Source of the DNA: Opitutaceae bacterium
GTDB lineage: Bacteria; Verrucomicrobiota; Verrucomicrobiia; Opitutales; Opitutaceae
DNA: 64,000 nucleotides
Assembly (NCBI GenBank): GCA_041395105.1
Contig: JAWLBB010000004.1
Span: 1-64,000 of the forward strand
Reading direction: 5' to 3'
Position 1 is the first letter of the stretch; each line of letters opens with the position of its first letter. The notes below the pieces were generated by a model. It had not been told where the DNA came from and ran no database searches. It worked only from the letters and a program-made list of their open reading frames with translations. A program made the position numbers and the translations under genes. Below are positions 28,166 to 37,667 of the stretch, in pieces.

Positions 28166-30496
28166 ATGAAGACCTGGAGTTTGCGCCTGGCCCTGGCGGT
28201 CCTTCTTCCGCTCGCGTTTTTCCTCCTCCTCGAGGCCGGACTGCGGATCGGCGGATTCGACCGGGATACACGTTTTTTCATCCCGGATGAGCAACCGGGC
28301 TTTCTCCGGACGAATCCACGCTATACCGAGCTGTTTTTTCCGGCTTCTTTTGGTCTGAAGCCGCTGAATTTCCGGGTGAAGAAGGAGAAGCCGGCCGGGA
28401 GTATCCGTATTCTGGTGATCGGTGAATCCGCCGCGATGGGCGTGCCGGAGCCCGGATTTTCGCTATCTCCGCAGATGAAGGCATATCTCGAGTCGGTCCT
28501 TCCGGACCGGCAGATTGAGGTCCTCAATCTCGGGGTGACCGCGGTCAATTCGCACGTGATCCGGCACCTGGCCAGGCAGGCGGTCGAACTCCATCCCGAC
28601 CTGCTGGTGATCTACATGGGCAACAACGAGGTGGTGGGGCCGTTTGGTCCGAGTTCGGCCACAACCCTGGGCATGCCGCCGTTGCCCCTGATCCGCGCCA
28701 GCATCGCGCTCCGGAGCACACGATCCGGCCAGCTCCTGGAGCGCCTGATCGGACGAGCGGGCGCGGTTGGTGGCAAATTCCGGGAGTGGCGGGGCATGGA
28801 AATGTTCGCCGGTCATACCGTCGGGGCGGAGGATCCGCGGATGGAGGCGGTCTACGGGAATTTCCGGAGCAACCTGGAGTCGATCCTGTCGGTCGCGAGG
28901 AGCCATGGAATCCGCACCGTTCTTTCGACCGTCGCCGTCAATGTTCGGGACAGTTCACCCTTCGCTTCGCTTCACCATCCGTCCATCCTGGCGGGGGACG
29001 TCGAGGCCTGGTCCGGGTATTTTGGGAAGGCCCGATTGGCGGAGGGAAGGGAGGCGCAGGACGAAGCACGGGATCTGTTGCGTAAGGCTCTTGAGCACAG
29101 TCCTCAACATGCCGACACGCACTTTCTGCTGGCCCGGATCCTGGAAAGGGAAGGCGATGCGAACGGCGCCCGCCTCCATTACCTTGAGGCCCTTCAGTGG
29201 GATGCCTTGCGTTTCCGCGCCGACGCAGAAATCAATTCCATCATCCGGGAGGTTGCGGCTGAATATCCGGAGTGGTGCCGACTGGTCGATGCGGCCAACC
29301 TGCTCGGAGCCGACAGCGGCTCGTCCACGAATCTGCCGGGTCGGGAATCCTTCTTTGAGCACGTCCACCTCAACTGGATGGGCAATTACCGCCTGGCGGC
29401 GCTCCTGGCATCCGCATCGGTCGATCTGCTCGGGTTTGGTGAGCCCGGGGGTGACGACCGGCTGGCGTGGGACTATTGTGCCAATCGGATCGGTCTGACC
29501 GATTCGGGTCGGGCCATGATGTTGATGGGGATGGATGGACTCGCCTCAAGGCCGCCCTTTACCGGCCAGATGAACCATGCCCTGGATCGAAAGCGGCTCT
29601 TGAGTGAGATCGCCGCGGTGAACGGACTCCTGGCCGAACCGGGTCGACTGCAGGAGGATGTCGAGCGGGTTGAGGGCGCCCTGCGGGCCCAACCTGATGA
29701 TCCCTTTCTCCATTTCCACGCCGCAACGCTCAATGCACGGATCGGCAAGACCCGCCGTGCCCTGGAACTGAGCAAGGAGCTCGAGCAGCTCGAGCCCCCA
29801 TCGCCGGAGCAGGCCGTCCAGCGGGCCTACCTGCTGGCGGAACTCGGCCGAAAGAGGGAAGCCGAGGTTCTTCTCCTGGAGACGGCGGAGGAAAGTCCGT
29901 ATTATTTTCAGACCTACAGTCTGCTCGGAGCGCTTTGGGCTGATCGGTCGACGATCGACCGGGCGTTGTCCTATTTCTCCGATCTGGTGGTCCGGATGCC
30001 GACGAGCCTGGGCGCCCGGCACACCTATGCCCGCCTGTTGGACTTGAGCGGAAATAGCCCGGGAGCGGAAAACCAATGGCTGGAAATCCTTGCCTTGGTT
30101 CCGGATGACGAAGGGGCCCTTGCTCCACTGGTCGAGCGGCGTATGCGAGGTGGTGAGCGATCGCAGGCGATCCGGCTGATGCAGAGGGCGTTTGATTACA
30201 ACCCGCGGAGCCAGGCGAACAATGCCCGTCTGGTTGAGGTTTTTGACCCGGTGACTTCCCCGGAGCAATCCGTGGTTTACCTGACGGCCTTGACCGAGAG
30301 CGGTCCGGTCGGTCCGGCAGTCTTTCTGCAACTGGCGGACGTCCTCAACCGTCTCGGCCGCAGTGAAGAAAGCCTGGTCGCTCTCTACCGGGCGCGTGCC
30401 ACGGCGGGCGAGTCGGGGCAGGAGGAACTGTCCAGAATGATCGGGGAGGCGATTCGTGCCGGCCGGAACCCGGCCCCGGCCATCCCGGGGATCTGA
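28166..30496 (+). CDS. SGNH/GDSL hydrolase-like protein with inserted and C-terminal TPRs
   Basis: 776 residues from MKTWSLRLAL, with an N-terminal membrane anchor (LALAVLLPLAFFLLLEAGLRI). SGNH blocks are visible: RILVIGESAAMG (Ser88), NLGVTAVNS (Gly block), YMGNNEVVG (Asn153/154) and, after a ~200-residue helical insertion containing TPRs (ADTHFLLARILEREGDANGA), the terminal FFEHVHLNWMGNYRL with the catalytic-type His. A further TPR array occupies about residues 500-776. Such enzymes deacetylate or de-esterify glycans, so an extracytoplasmic polysaccharide-modifying role is inferred. The frame overlaps the preceding gene if extended to 28121; ATG 28166 is chosen because it starts the membrane anchor. 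DUF5989 follows 135 bp later. Confidence 0.85.
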   Translation: MKTWSLRLALAVLLPLAFFLLLEAGLRIGGFDRDTRFFIPDEQPGFLRTNPRYTELFFPASFGLKPLNFRVKKEKPAGSIRILVIGESAAMGVPEPGFSLSPQMKAYLESVLPDRQIEVLNLGVTAVNSHVIRHLARQAVELHPDLLVIYMGNNEVVGPFGPSSATTLGMPPLPLIRASIALRSTRSGQLLERLIGRAGAVGGKFREWRGMEMFAGHTVGAEDPRMEAVYGNFRSNLESILSVARSHGIRTVLSTVAVNVRDSSPFASLHHPSILAGDVEAWSGYFGKARLAEGREAQDEARDLLRKALEHSPQHADTHFLLARILEREGDANGARLHYLEALQWDALRFRADAEINSIIREVAAEYPEWCRLVDAANLLGADSGSSTNLPGRESFFEHVHLNWMGNYRLAALLASASVDLLGFGEPGGDDRLAWDYCANRIGLTDSGRAMMLMGMDGLASRPPFTGQMNHALDRKRLLSEIAAVNGLLAEPGRLQEDVERVEGALRAQPDDPFLHFHAATLNARIGKTRRALELSKELEQLEPPSPEQAVQRAYLLAELGRKREAEVLLLETAEESPYYFQTYSLLGALWADRSTIDRALSYFSDLVVRMPTSLGARHTYARLLDLSGNSPGAENQWLEILALVPDDEGALAPLVERRMRGGERSQAIRLMQRAFDYNPRSQANNARLVEVFDPVTSPEQSVVYLTALTESGPVGPAVFLQLADVLNRLGRSEESLVALYRARATAGESGQEELSRMIGEAIRAGRNPAPAIPGI

Positions 30497-30631
30497 AATC
30501 GATGGGACCTTCGGTTATCGGCGACCTGCGATGGCTGATGGTCTTGGCTTGCGGCAGCGGGCGGGGGTTCCAAGCTGTCTGCAATCCCCGGGAGATGCCG
30601 AGAGGCCTCCCGTTCGATCCCAAGGAAGCCA

Positions 30632-30817
30632 TTGAACCACACCGAGCCCGGAAAGGACAGACCGAAGCCGCGCACTCTGCTCGTGCGGGGGCTCGATTTT
30701 GTGTGGCAGAACAAGAAATGGTGGATGATACCGATCGTCGGTCTTCTCATCCTTCTCGGGTTGTTGGTCGCCATCGGTGGCTCGGGGGTGGCGCCCTTCA
30801 TTTATTCAATGCGGTAA
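30632..30817 (+). CDS. DUF5989 single-pass membrane microprotein
   Basis: 61 residues with TTG start at 30632, supported by AAGGAAG at 30622-30628. It has a charged N-terminus, then FVWQNKKWWMIPIVGLLILL and a single hydrophobic helix ending in GSGVAPFIYSMR. This is the conserved DUF5989 pattern (F-W-x(2)-KKWW-x-IP ... APFIY). Members commonly sit in polysaccharide or SGNH-hydrolase gene neighbourhoods, but the function is unknown. It is sandwiched between the SGNH/TPR gene and CRTAC1-like gene 2, 3 bp upstream of the latter's GTG, so all four genes from 24754 are probably one transcript. Confidence 0.85.
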   Translation: MNHTEPGKDRPKPRTLLVRGLDFVWQNKKWWMIPIVGLLILLGLLVAIGGSGVAPFIYSMR

Positions 30818-30820
30818 ATC

Positions 30821-33800
30821 GTGTCAGTAGTGTGGAAAGGTTTTCTCCGGATGGGCATGCCGGTGGTCGAGCGGGTTGGACTCATTCTCGCCGGCCGGGG
30901 TGGGCGTCTTGCGCGCGGGGCCGGACCCGGTCTGGCCGGATGCCTGGTGGTCCTTGCCCTCCTGGCGGCTCCTGCCCGGGCGGGCGGGATGGATGGTCTG
31001 GATGAACAGACGTTGTCACCCCGTTCGACCCCTTCGGGCCCGACTCTTTTCACCCGGCTCGCTCCCGAGGAAACCGGGGTGATGGCGGAGAATCTCTACG
31101 ACGACCCGAGGATGTGGAACGAACGGTACCGGGAGCTGGTTTTCGGAGCCCTTGGCACGGGTGTCGCCGTCGGTGACTTCGACAACGATGGCAGGCCGGA
31201 CATCTTTGTGGTCTGCAAGACCCGACAGCCCCGGCTCTTCCGTAATCTGGGCAATTGGGAATTCGAGGATGTGACCGAGGCGGCGGGTCTGGCATCGGGT
31301 CCCTCGGGCGTGCGAGCGCGAATCCGGGGATGGTTGGGGATGGAAACGGATGCGGCGGTTGATCCGACCGAGTGGAAGCAGGGCGCGGCGTTCGTGGACG
31401 TAAACAACGACGGATTCCTCGACCTTTATCTCTGCCGGTTTGCCGCACCCAACCTTCTCTACATCAACCAGGGCGACGGCCGGTTCCGGGAAGAGGCGCA
31501 GGCACGTGGTCTCGCGGTCGCGGATGCATCCGGCATGGGTGCTTTCCATGATTATGATCGTGACGGTTGGCTCGACCTCTACCTGCAGACGAACATGCTT
31601 GATTTTGACGCCAGTCCCGGCGGTCAGCGGGATTATCTCTTCCACAACCGGGGGGATGGCACCTTCGAGAATGTCACGGACCCGGCCGGAATCGGCGGCG
31701 CGACGGCGGGCCACTCGGCCACCTGGTGGGATTACGACAATGACGGTTGGCCCGACCTCTACGTGGCGAACGACTTCGCGACGCCCGACTCCCTCTATCG
31801 AAACAATCGTGACGGCACCTTCACCAATGTTCTCGATGAGGTGGTCCCGCATACCCCTTATTATTCGATGGGCGCGGATGCCGGGGATGTGAACAATGAC
31901 GGATGGATCGACCTCCTCGTCGCGGATATGGCGTCGACCACCCACGAGAAGGATCAGCGCAGCATGGCGGGATCGCGGGTCCGGGGGCAGATGGACCCCG
32001 AGGATGAGCGGACGCCGCCCCAGTACATGCGCAATGCGCTCTACCTGAATACGAATACCGGGGTGGTTCTGGAGGCGGCCCAGATGGCCGGGATCGACGC
32101 CACCGATTGGACCTGGTCGCCCCGTTTCGAGGATTTCGACAATGACGGGCGGATCGATCTGTTCGTGACGAACGGCATGATTCGCGAATTCCATGGATCG
32201 GACCTTCTTGAGCGGATCATGGTCAGTGAGGATCTGGCGGCCCCGGTCCGGATCATGCGTGAAAGTCCGGTTCTGAACGAAACCAACATCGCCTTCCGCA
32301 ATCTCGGTGACCTGCGCTTTGAGAATTCCGGCAAGTCCTGGGGGCTTGATCAGAACGGGGTGAGTTTCGGGTCCGCCACGGGTGACTTCGACGGGGACGG
32401 GGATCTCGATCTTGTCTTTGGGAATATGGATGCCTTCCCGACGGTTTTGCGAAATGATGGGAACGGGGGTAATCGCGTGGTGATCCAGCTGCGTGGAGTG
32501 GAGTCGAACCGGTTCGGGGTGGGGGCGCGAGTGAGGATCGAGACGGTTTCGGGTGTGCAAACGCGCCAGCTGGTGATCGCGCGGGGCAATCTGTCGAGCA
32601 GTGAGCCGGTCCTGCACTTTGGAACAGGTGAAGATAATCGGATCGGCCGCCTGAGGGTCGAGTGGCCCGGCGGTCGTGTGCAGGAGTATGAGGATCTGCC
32701 GGTCAATCGGAAGTTCGTCATCACCGAGACGGCTTCGGCCGGGCGGGCGCAGGATGAACCTCTTCGGCCAGGCGATGGACCGCCGCAGTTTGCCGAGGTT
32801 GCGGACCGGATCGGGTTTCATTTTATGGCGGATCAGGGGGAAATCGACGAATTCGGCCGGCAGCCATTCCTGCCCATGAAGCAGAATCTGCGCGGTCCCT
32901 CCCTGGCGGTGGGCGACCTGGACGGAGATGGACGCGACGATATCCTCGTGGGTGGCTCCAACCGGGTCCCGCTCCGGGCCTTTATCGGGCGATCCGGCGG
33001 TCATTTTGATCCGGATCCCGGGCACGGTTCGGCTCATCCCGGTGTGCTCAACGACGGTCCCCTGCTCATCGCGGATTTCAGCGGTGATGGCATCATGGAC
33101 ATTCTGCGCACCCGCTCGGGGGTGGCCCAGCCGGCAGGATCCGCGGCCTACCAGCCCGAGATCGTCACCGGTGGCCGTGATTCGCCCGAGCCCCTGGCCA
33201 TTCCGGGCGCGAACCTCAGCGTGGGCGCGGCGGCGGCAGCCGATTTCGATCGAGATGGAGACCTGGATCTGTTCCTCGGCGCCCGGGTTGAGCCCGGGAA
33301 GTACCCGTTGTCTCCCTCCAGTCTCCTCCTGATCAATGACGAGGGGGCCTTTCATGACGTCACCCACGCGATTGCACCGGTGCTGGAATCCGTGGGCATG
33401 GTCACCGCGGCTTTGTGGACCGATGTGGACGGTGACGGATGGCCCGACCTTCTCCTTGCGGTGGAGTGGGGCCCGATTGTCGTGTTGCGCAACTGCGAAG
33501 GCGCTTTCTTTGAGGATCGATCAGCCGCCTTCGGCTTTGCGTCGGCCGGTGAAGGCTTCTGGAGCTCGCTGGCAGCGGCTGATTTCAACGGGGATGGTCA
33601 GGTGGATTATGTCGTGGGAAATCTCGGCCTGAACACGCCCTACCACGCCTCGATGGAGGAACCCGCATTGCTCTACCTCGTCCGTCCCGGTTCGAGTGAC
33701 AATTTCCGCATCGTCGAAGCCTATTATGAAGACGGGAACGTCTATCCCAGACGGACCCGGGCCGAATTGGGCGGGAGTTCCGCTGGATTCGACGCCAGTT

Positions 33801-33913
33801 CCCTCGAAACAGTGATTTCGCGACGGCCGGGCTGGATGAGATCATCGGAAAGGACCGTCTGGCCGGGTCGAGGCGATTCCAGGTCACGGAATTGCGCAGT
33901 GGAGTCTTTCTGA
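30821..33913 (+). CDS. FG-GAP/ASPIC-UnbV protein 2 (CRTAC1-like), 5' part of a frameshifted gene
   Basis: The ORF gives 1,030 residues: signal peptide (AGCLVVLALLAAPARA), first FG-GAP propeller, ASPIC/UnbV domain at about 560-640 (SNRFGVGARVRIET; LHFGTGEDNRIG; LRVEWPGG) and most of a second propeller. After about codon 983 (nt ~33769-33775, in a GGGCGGG run) the frame drifts into unrelated residues and stops at 33913, while the homologous continuation is found in another frame (next entry). One missing base restores a ~1,240-residue protein comparable to its paralogues. GTG at 30821 or ATG at 30851 (GGAAAGG upstream) may start translation. A real mutation or an assembly error are both possible. 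Confidence 0.85.
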   Translation: MSVVWKGFLRMGMPVVERVGLILAGRGGRLARGAGPGLAGCLVVLALLAAPARAGGMDGLDEQTLSPRSTPSGPTLFTRLAPEETGVMAENLYDDPRMWNERYRELVFGALGTGVAVGDFDNDGRPDIFVVCKTRQPRLFRNLGNWEFEDVTEAAGLASGPSGVRARIRGWLGMETDAAVDPTEWKQGAAFVDVNNDGFLDLYLCRFAAPNLLYINQGDGRFREEAQARGLAVADASGMGAFHDYDRDGWLDLYLQTNMLDFDASPGGQRDYLFHNRGDGTFENVTDPAGIGGATAGHSATWWDYDNDGWPDLYVANDFATPDSLYRNNRDGTFTNVLDEVVPHTPYYSMGADAGDVNNDGWIDLLVADMASTTHEKDQRSMAGSRVRGQMDPEDERTPPQYMRNALYLNTNTGVVLEAAQMAGIDATDWTWSPRFEDFDNDGRIDLFVTNGMIREFHGSDLLERIMVSEDLAAPVRIMRESPVLNETNIAFRNLGDLRFENSGKSWGLDQNGVSFGSATGDFDGDGDLDLVFGNMDAFPTVLRNDGNGGNRVVIQLRGVESNRFGVGARVRIETVSGVQTRQLVIARGNLSSSEPVLHFGTGEDNRIGRLRVEWPGGRVQEYEDLPVNRKFVITETASAGRAQDEPLRPGDGPPQFAEVADRIGFHFMADQGEIDEFGRQPFLPMKQNLRGPSLAVGDLDGDGRDDILVGGSNRVPLRAFIGRSGGHFDPDPGHGSAHPGVLNDGPLLIADFSGDGIMDILRTRSGVAQPAGSAAYQPEIVTGGRDSPEPLAIPGANLSVGAAAAADFDRDGDLDLFLGARVEPGKYPLSPSSLLLINDEGAFHDVTHAIAPVLESVGMVTAALWTDVDGDGWPDLLLAVEWGPIVVLRNCEGAFFEDRSAAFGFASAGEGFWSSLAAADFNGDGQVDYVVGNLGLNTPYHASMEEPALLYLVRPGSSDNFRIVEAYYEDGNVYPRRTRAELGGSSAGFDASSLETVISRRPGWMRSSERTVWPGRGDSRSRNCAVESF

Positions 33914-34548
33914 GCGGACCGGAGGGGGGCTTCCACTTTTCCCCCCTCCCGCGTCTGGCGCAGATTGCGCCGATCGAGGGCATGGCCGCCGGGGACTTCG
34001 ACGGAGACGGGAGGGCGGATATCCTGGCTCTCCACAATTCACATGCGCCCACCCGGGTGTTGGGTCGTTTTGACGGCGGAATCGGCGTGTTCCTGCGGGG
34101 AGACGGGGAAGGCGGGTTCGCCCTTGTCCCTGCCGCGGAGTCCGGTCTTGTCGTGACCGGAGATTCGCGGGCGCTGGCCCTCATCGATCTGGACGGCAAC
34201 GGGTGGCCGGATTTTCTGGCCACGCGAAACCGGGGGAAGGCACTTGCCCTGGAAAACCGGGGTATTCCCGGCCACCGGTCGTTTTCTGTCACCCTGGAGG
34301 GGCCGGCGGGGAATCCAACGGCGGTCGGTGCGCGAATTTCGGTGGATTGGGCCGACGGCCGGTCCGGGACCTCCGAAGTCCATGCAGGTTCGGGTTCTTT
34401 CAGCCAGTCGATCGCGTCGTTATTTTTTGGATACAAAGAAGGGGATCCTCCGATTCGTATCCGGGTGCGCTGGCCCTCTGGGCGGGAGACCGGGCATAAT
34501 TTTACGCCTGAAGCGGCCGGGATCCGCCTGAAGTCACCGTCCCGTTGA
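33772..34548 (+). CDS. FG-GAP/ASPIC-UnbV protein 2, 3' part in shifted frame
   Basis: This frame encodes EFRWIRRQFPRNSDF, then TELRSGVFLSGPEGG and the last FG-GAP repeats (DFDGDGRADILALHN; DLDGNGWPDFLATRN). It aligns with the paralogues' SYVFPWITRKFPTF region (gene 3) and EFRSGVFLSRPDGS (gene 1). The final ~110 residues (VTLEGPAGNPTAVGARISVD, then IRVRWPSG) look like an extra ASPIC-type beta-sandwich that the other two copies lack. It has no own ribosome-binding site and would be expressed only as part of the full-length protein. Confidence 0.75.
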   Translation, partial: REFRWIRRQFPRNSDFATAGLDEIIGKDRLAGSRRFQVTELRSGVFLSGPEGGFHFSPLPRLAQIAPIEGMAAGDFDGDGRADILALHNSHAPTRVLGRFDGGIGVFLRGDGEGGFALVPAAESGLVVTGDSRALALIDLDGNGWPDFLATRNRGKALALENRGIPGHRSFSVTLEGPAGNPTAVGARISVDWADGRSGTSEVHAGSGSFSQSIASLFFGYKEGDPPIRIRVRWPSGRETGHNFTPEAAGIRLKSPSR

Positions 34549-34617
34549 ACAGAGTCCGGCGGTCGCGCAGGAGACCGAGCCTCCGGGACTGCAGGTCATT
34601 GTCCCATTCGCGGCGGG

Positions 34618-36051
34618 CTACGGATTGGATCCGAACTGTTGCCGGTAGGCCGATTTGAGGCCGTTGATCCGGTCGGTGCCGACGCGCGGCTGGCGGGCGG
34701 CCTGTTCGATCCAGTGACGGGCCCGGGCTTGGTCGCCTGCCATGATGGCGTGGAAGGCCAGGGTCGAAAGTGCGATTGGGTTTTCGGGTTCGGCTGCGAG
34801 CGCCTCCTGCAGACGGGCGACTCCTTCCTCGATCCGATTCAGGTCGAAAAGGAAGGATGCGAGTTCGATCGACGCGTCCGCCTCATTGGGGCGGAGGGCG
34901 ATCGAGACCTGGTACTCGCGGATGGCCCCGTCGACGTCGCTCGCCTGCTTGAGGCGGCGGGCATTCATCAGGTGAAGGCCGGGTGAATCGGGACAACGTC
35001 CCAGGCCGGTCGCCAAAACCCGGTCGGCGTCGGCGGAGCGCCCCAGACGGGTGAGAAGACCGCTCAGATAGGCCCATCCATCGGCGAAATCCGGGTCGAG
35101 TTCGGTGCAACGCTCGAGGTGACGGCGTGCCTGGTCGAGGTCGCCGACGTCCTGGAGGGTGAGGGCCAACTGGAAGTGAAGGGAGGCGCTCTGCGGCGCG
35201 AAGGTCAGTCCGCGCTCGAGGTAGCGGATGGCTGCCTTCGGATTGCCGCGATCGGCCGCTTCCCCGGCAATCAGGGTCAGGCGGTAGACATCATAGCAGT
35301 GCTGATAAAGAAGCTCCATCCACGGGTCCGGCGGATCCCGGTAGGCGCCGGAAGCCTTCTGCTTGGCGCGGACGAATTCCGCCCGGGATTCCAGACCGAG
35401 CTGCTGGTATACCGTGACGATCAGATCGTAGCCGAGTCGGTAATTGGTCTGCCCCACGACCTTCTCGAGGATCACTAGGGCAGACTCCCAATCGCCCGCT
35501 TCGAATTCGCAACGGGCGAGACCCAGAAGGGCGTGAGATTCGTTTGGGGATCGGTCGAGGACTCCCTGATAGGCCCCTCGTGCGTCATCGTATCGGCTTT
35601 GTTTGAGTAGGAGGTCGCCGGACCGGATCCGGGCCGGTAGGTAGTCGGGGGAAAGGCGGGTGACCCGACGAAACAGCTGGAGAGCGTCATCGGCATCGCC
35701 GAAACCCGAAAGAATGACCGCGTGGCGGTGGGGCCACTCGGGATTGCCGGGTTTCAGGTATTCGAGTGCGACATAACAGTGAATGGCTTCCGCGTAGAAT
35801 CCGTTCGCGTGGTAGAGGCGGCTCAGGTTTCCGAGGGCGGTCTCGGGTTCATGGCCAGCCCGGACGGCCGCCTCGCATTCGCTGACGCGTTGCGGAAACT
35901 CCTCCGGCCACGCCGCCAGGTCCGGTGTGGGTGGTAGGGCCTGGCGCAGAACCTCGGTTCGCTGCCTGCTCGTCGTCCACCAGTAGCCGCCGGCCAAAGT
36001 CGCCATGGTGACCAGCGCGATCAGCGCGATGCCGACGGCTGGTTTCTTCAT
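34618..36051 (-). CDS. Membrane-anchored TPR protein (small paralogue of the TPR/FG-GAP pair)
   Basis: 477 residues: an N-terminal anchor (VGIALIALVTMATLAGGYWW), a short linker and about nine TPRs. It shares with the 615-residue protein at 18533-20380 the order of repeats and the marker PDPWMELLYQHCYDVYRL, as well as AVRAGHEPETALGNLSRLYHANGFYAEA near the start (compare VEHLASLYHANGFLPEAAAC). It overlaps the upstream FG-GAP lipoprotein gene by 4 bp (ATGA), so translation is coupled. It converges on CRTAC1-like gene 2, leaving a 69-bp gap. Function is unknown; the repeated pairing argues that the TPR protein and its propeller partner act together in the envelope. Confidence 0.85.
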   Translation of the reverse strand: MKKPAVGIALIALVTMATLAGGYWWTTSRQRTEVLRQALPPTPDLAAWPEEFPQRVSECEAAVRAGHEPETALGNLSRLYHANGFYAEAIHCYVALEYLKPGNPEWPHRHAVILSGFGDADDALQLFRRVTRLSPDYLPARIRSGDLLLKQSRYDDARGAYQGVLDRSPNESHALLGLARCEFEAGDWESALVILEKVVGQTNYRLGYDLIVTVYQQLGLESRAEFVRAKQKASGAYRDPPDPWMELLYQHCYDVYRLTLIAGEAADRGNPKAAIRYLERGLTFAPQSASLHFQLALTLQDVGDLDQARRHLERCTELDPDFADGWAYLSGLLTRLGRSADADRVLATGLGRCPDSPGLHLMNARRLKQASDVDGAIREYQVSIALRPNEADASIELASFLFDLNRIEEGVARLQEALAAEPENPIALSTLAFHAIMAGDQARARHWIEQAARQPRVGTDRINGLKSAYRQQFGSNP

Positions 36052-37379
36052 GGTGCCGTTCTCCGCCAGAGAGTAATCCGGGCAGAGTCTTCATACGGGG
36101 GAGTAACCGGGAAGCCACCGGTCACCAGCGAAGGTCGGTCGTCCTCTTCGAATCGCCCGACGGCGAGGGTGACCTGGTCGCGTGGTTGATAGGACAGAAT
36201 GGTGGGTGTGAAGCTCATCCGGCCGTCATTGCGAAACCACATGAGGGCGACCACACCGGTTCCCTTCCGATCCCAGTCCGCATAGGCGCTGACCGCCACG
36301 ATATCGGTGGCCCCGTCGCCGTCCAGATCGACCCCCACCGGGCTGTAGGCCCCGGGCAGATCGCCGACCCGGTGATACTGGAAGTAGCCATTGCCCTTGT
36401 TTTCAAACCATTGCACCCCGTGCCAGGGACGGGGACCGGGAACGGCCGACGGACCAAATCCATCCCCATTGGAATAGAGAATGTCGGGCCGCCCGTCCTT
36501 GTTCAGGTCGCTGACCGAGATCCCGCTGCTGCCATAATCCTCGTTGGTCGAACCCCAGATCCGCTTCTTCTCGAAGGTGCCGTTCCCCTTGTTCTGGAAA
36601 TAGTAGACCTCCTCCCACTGCTGGGAAACGAGTGCGACGATATCGGGCAGGGCATCGCCATTGAAATCGTCGACGCAAACGTTGATCGCACCGGAGAGCT
36701 CGATCAGGACGTGTTCGCGGAAGGTCCAGAGTCCGGTTCGCTCCATCCAGATCACACGCCCCTGATCGTAGCCGAACTGGGCGACAGCCAGATCCATTCG
36801 CCCGTCCGCGTTAAAGTCGCCGGCCCGGGTATCCGTGACGCGGTAGGTGTTCTCGAGGATCTTGTGCGGGGTGAAGACCTGGTGGCCATCGTTTTCGAGG
36901 ATGACGATTTCGCCGATCCGGTCGTTGTTGGGAAAGACAAAGCCCATCACGGATACCAGGAGGTCGAAGTCTCCATCGTCGTCCATGTCGGCCGCTTCGA
37001 CGTGCACCGGCGCCTTCAGATCGCTTGAAACCACCTGTTCGTCAAAGACGCCTCGGCTCGTCTGTCTCAGCCAGAGGACCTGGTTGGTCCGGGCTTCGCA
37101 GGCGAGGACGTCGACGAGTCCATCCTGGTCCAGATCGCCGGTGTTCACGTTTGCGACCCAGGTGGGGCCGTCAAGCGGCTTGCCGATCGCCTGCATGCGC
37201 ATGAAGTCGAGTGCCTCCGTCCGGTTGGATTTTTGCCCGCTCAGGGATGAGCTGCTGGAGAAGTCGGGAGCGGGTTTGCAGCCGGGCAGGACCAGGGCGA
37301 GGGCCCAGGCCGAGATTGACGCGGCTCGCAGGAGGATTTTCCGCGGATTCGCGGGAAAAGATCCGATGGGACTTCTCAT
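36048..37379 (-). CDS. FG-GAP/VCBS repeat lipoprotein
   Basis: 443 residues from MRSPIGSFPA. A lipoprotein signal (ISAWALALVLPGC, lipobox LPGC) is followed by a Ser-rich linker and a seven-bladed-type FG-GAP propeller (DLDQDGLVDVLAC; DMDDDGDFDLLVS; DLNKDGRPDILYS). It is the intact counterpart of the TAG-interrupted gene at 20365-21672, sharing GSTNEDYGSSGI, HGVQWFENKG and YHRVGDLPGAYSP. Envelope location is clear; binding partner or substrate is unknown. The frame is open to 37478, but the lipobox spacing picks ATG 37379. The upstream 289-bp gap to the lacI-type gene holds a GTAG inverted repeat. Confidence 0.87.
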   Translation of the reverse strand: MRSPIGSFPANPRKILLRAASISAWALALVLPGCKPAPDFSSSSSLSGQKSNRTEALDFMRMQAIGKPLDGPTWVANVNTGDLDQDGLVDVLACEARTNQVLWLRQTSRGVFDEQVVSSDLKAPVHVEAADMDDDGDFDLLVSVMGFVFPNNDRIGEIVILENDGHQVFTPHKILENTYRVTDTRAGDFNADGRMDLAVAQFGYDQGRVIWMERTGLWTFREHVLIELSGAINVCVDDFNGDALPDIVALVSQQWEEVYYFQNKGNGTFEKKRIWGSTNEDYGSSGISVSDLNKDGRPDILYSNGDGFGPSAVPGPRPWHGVQWFENKGNGYFQYHRVGDLPGAYSPVGVDLDGDGATDIVAVSAYADWDRKGTGVVALMWFRNDGRMSFTPTILSYQPRDQVTLAVGRFEEDDRPSLVTGGFPVTPPYEDSARITLWRRTAP

Positions 37380-37479
37380 GGGGGTCGACCATACGCGAAG
37401 TCGGGTTCTTGTCCACCCGCCTCGAGGAATTGCCCTGCGGAAGACCTCACGCTGTCCGGATCTGCGCGGCCTGAGCACA

Positions 37480-37546
37480 GACGGCCCGGCGGCCCGTCCC
37501 TACCCGATTCGCCAAAAGGTAGGGCGGGACCGCTGGGCCCGCCGTC
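37480..37546. repeat. REP/BIME-like inverted pair, GGGCGGGACCGC type
   Basis: GACGGCCCGGCGGCCCGTCC followed by CTAC is mirrored by GTAGGGCGGGACCGCTGGGC ending in CCGCCGTC, with a 15-bp spacer. It lies between the divergent FG-GAP lipoprotein and LacI-type genes. The same unit recurs singly at 45850-45878 and 46034-46061. Confidence 0.6.
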
Positions 37547-37667
37547 AACCGATGGGCATCGTCAGCCCTCTATCCTTTTGAGCAGCGGTCTTCCTCCGAA
37601 CATTTGACGGCGCCGGAATCCTTCGCCAATCTCTCACCATGCCCCATTCGTTTCGCGTTACCCCAAG

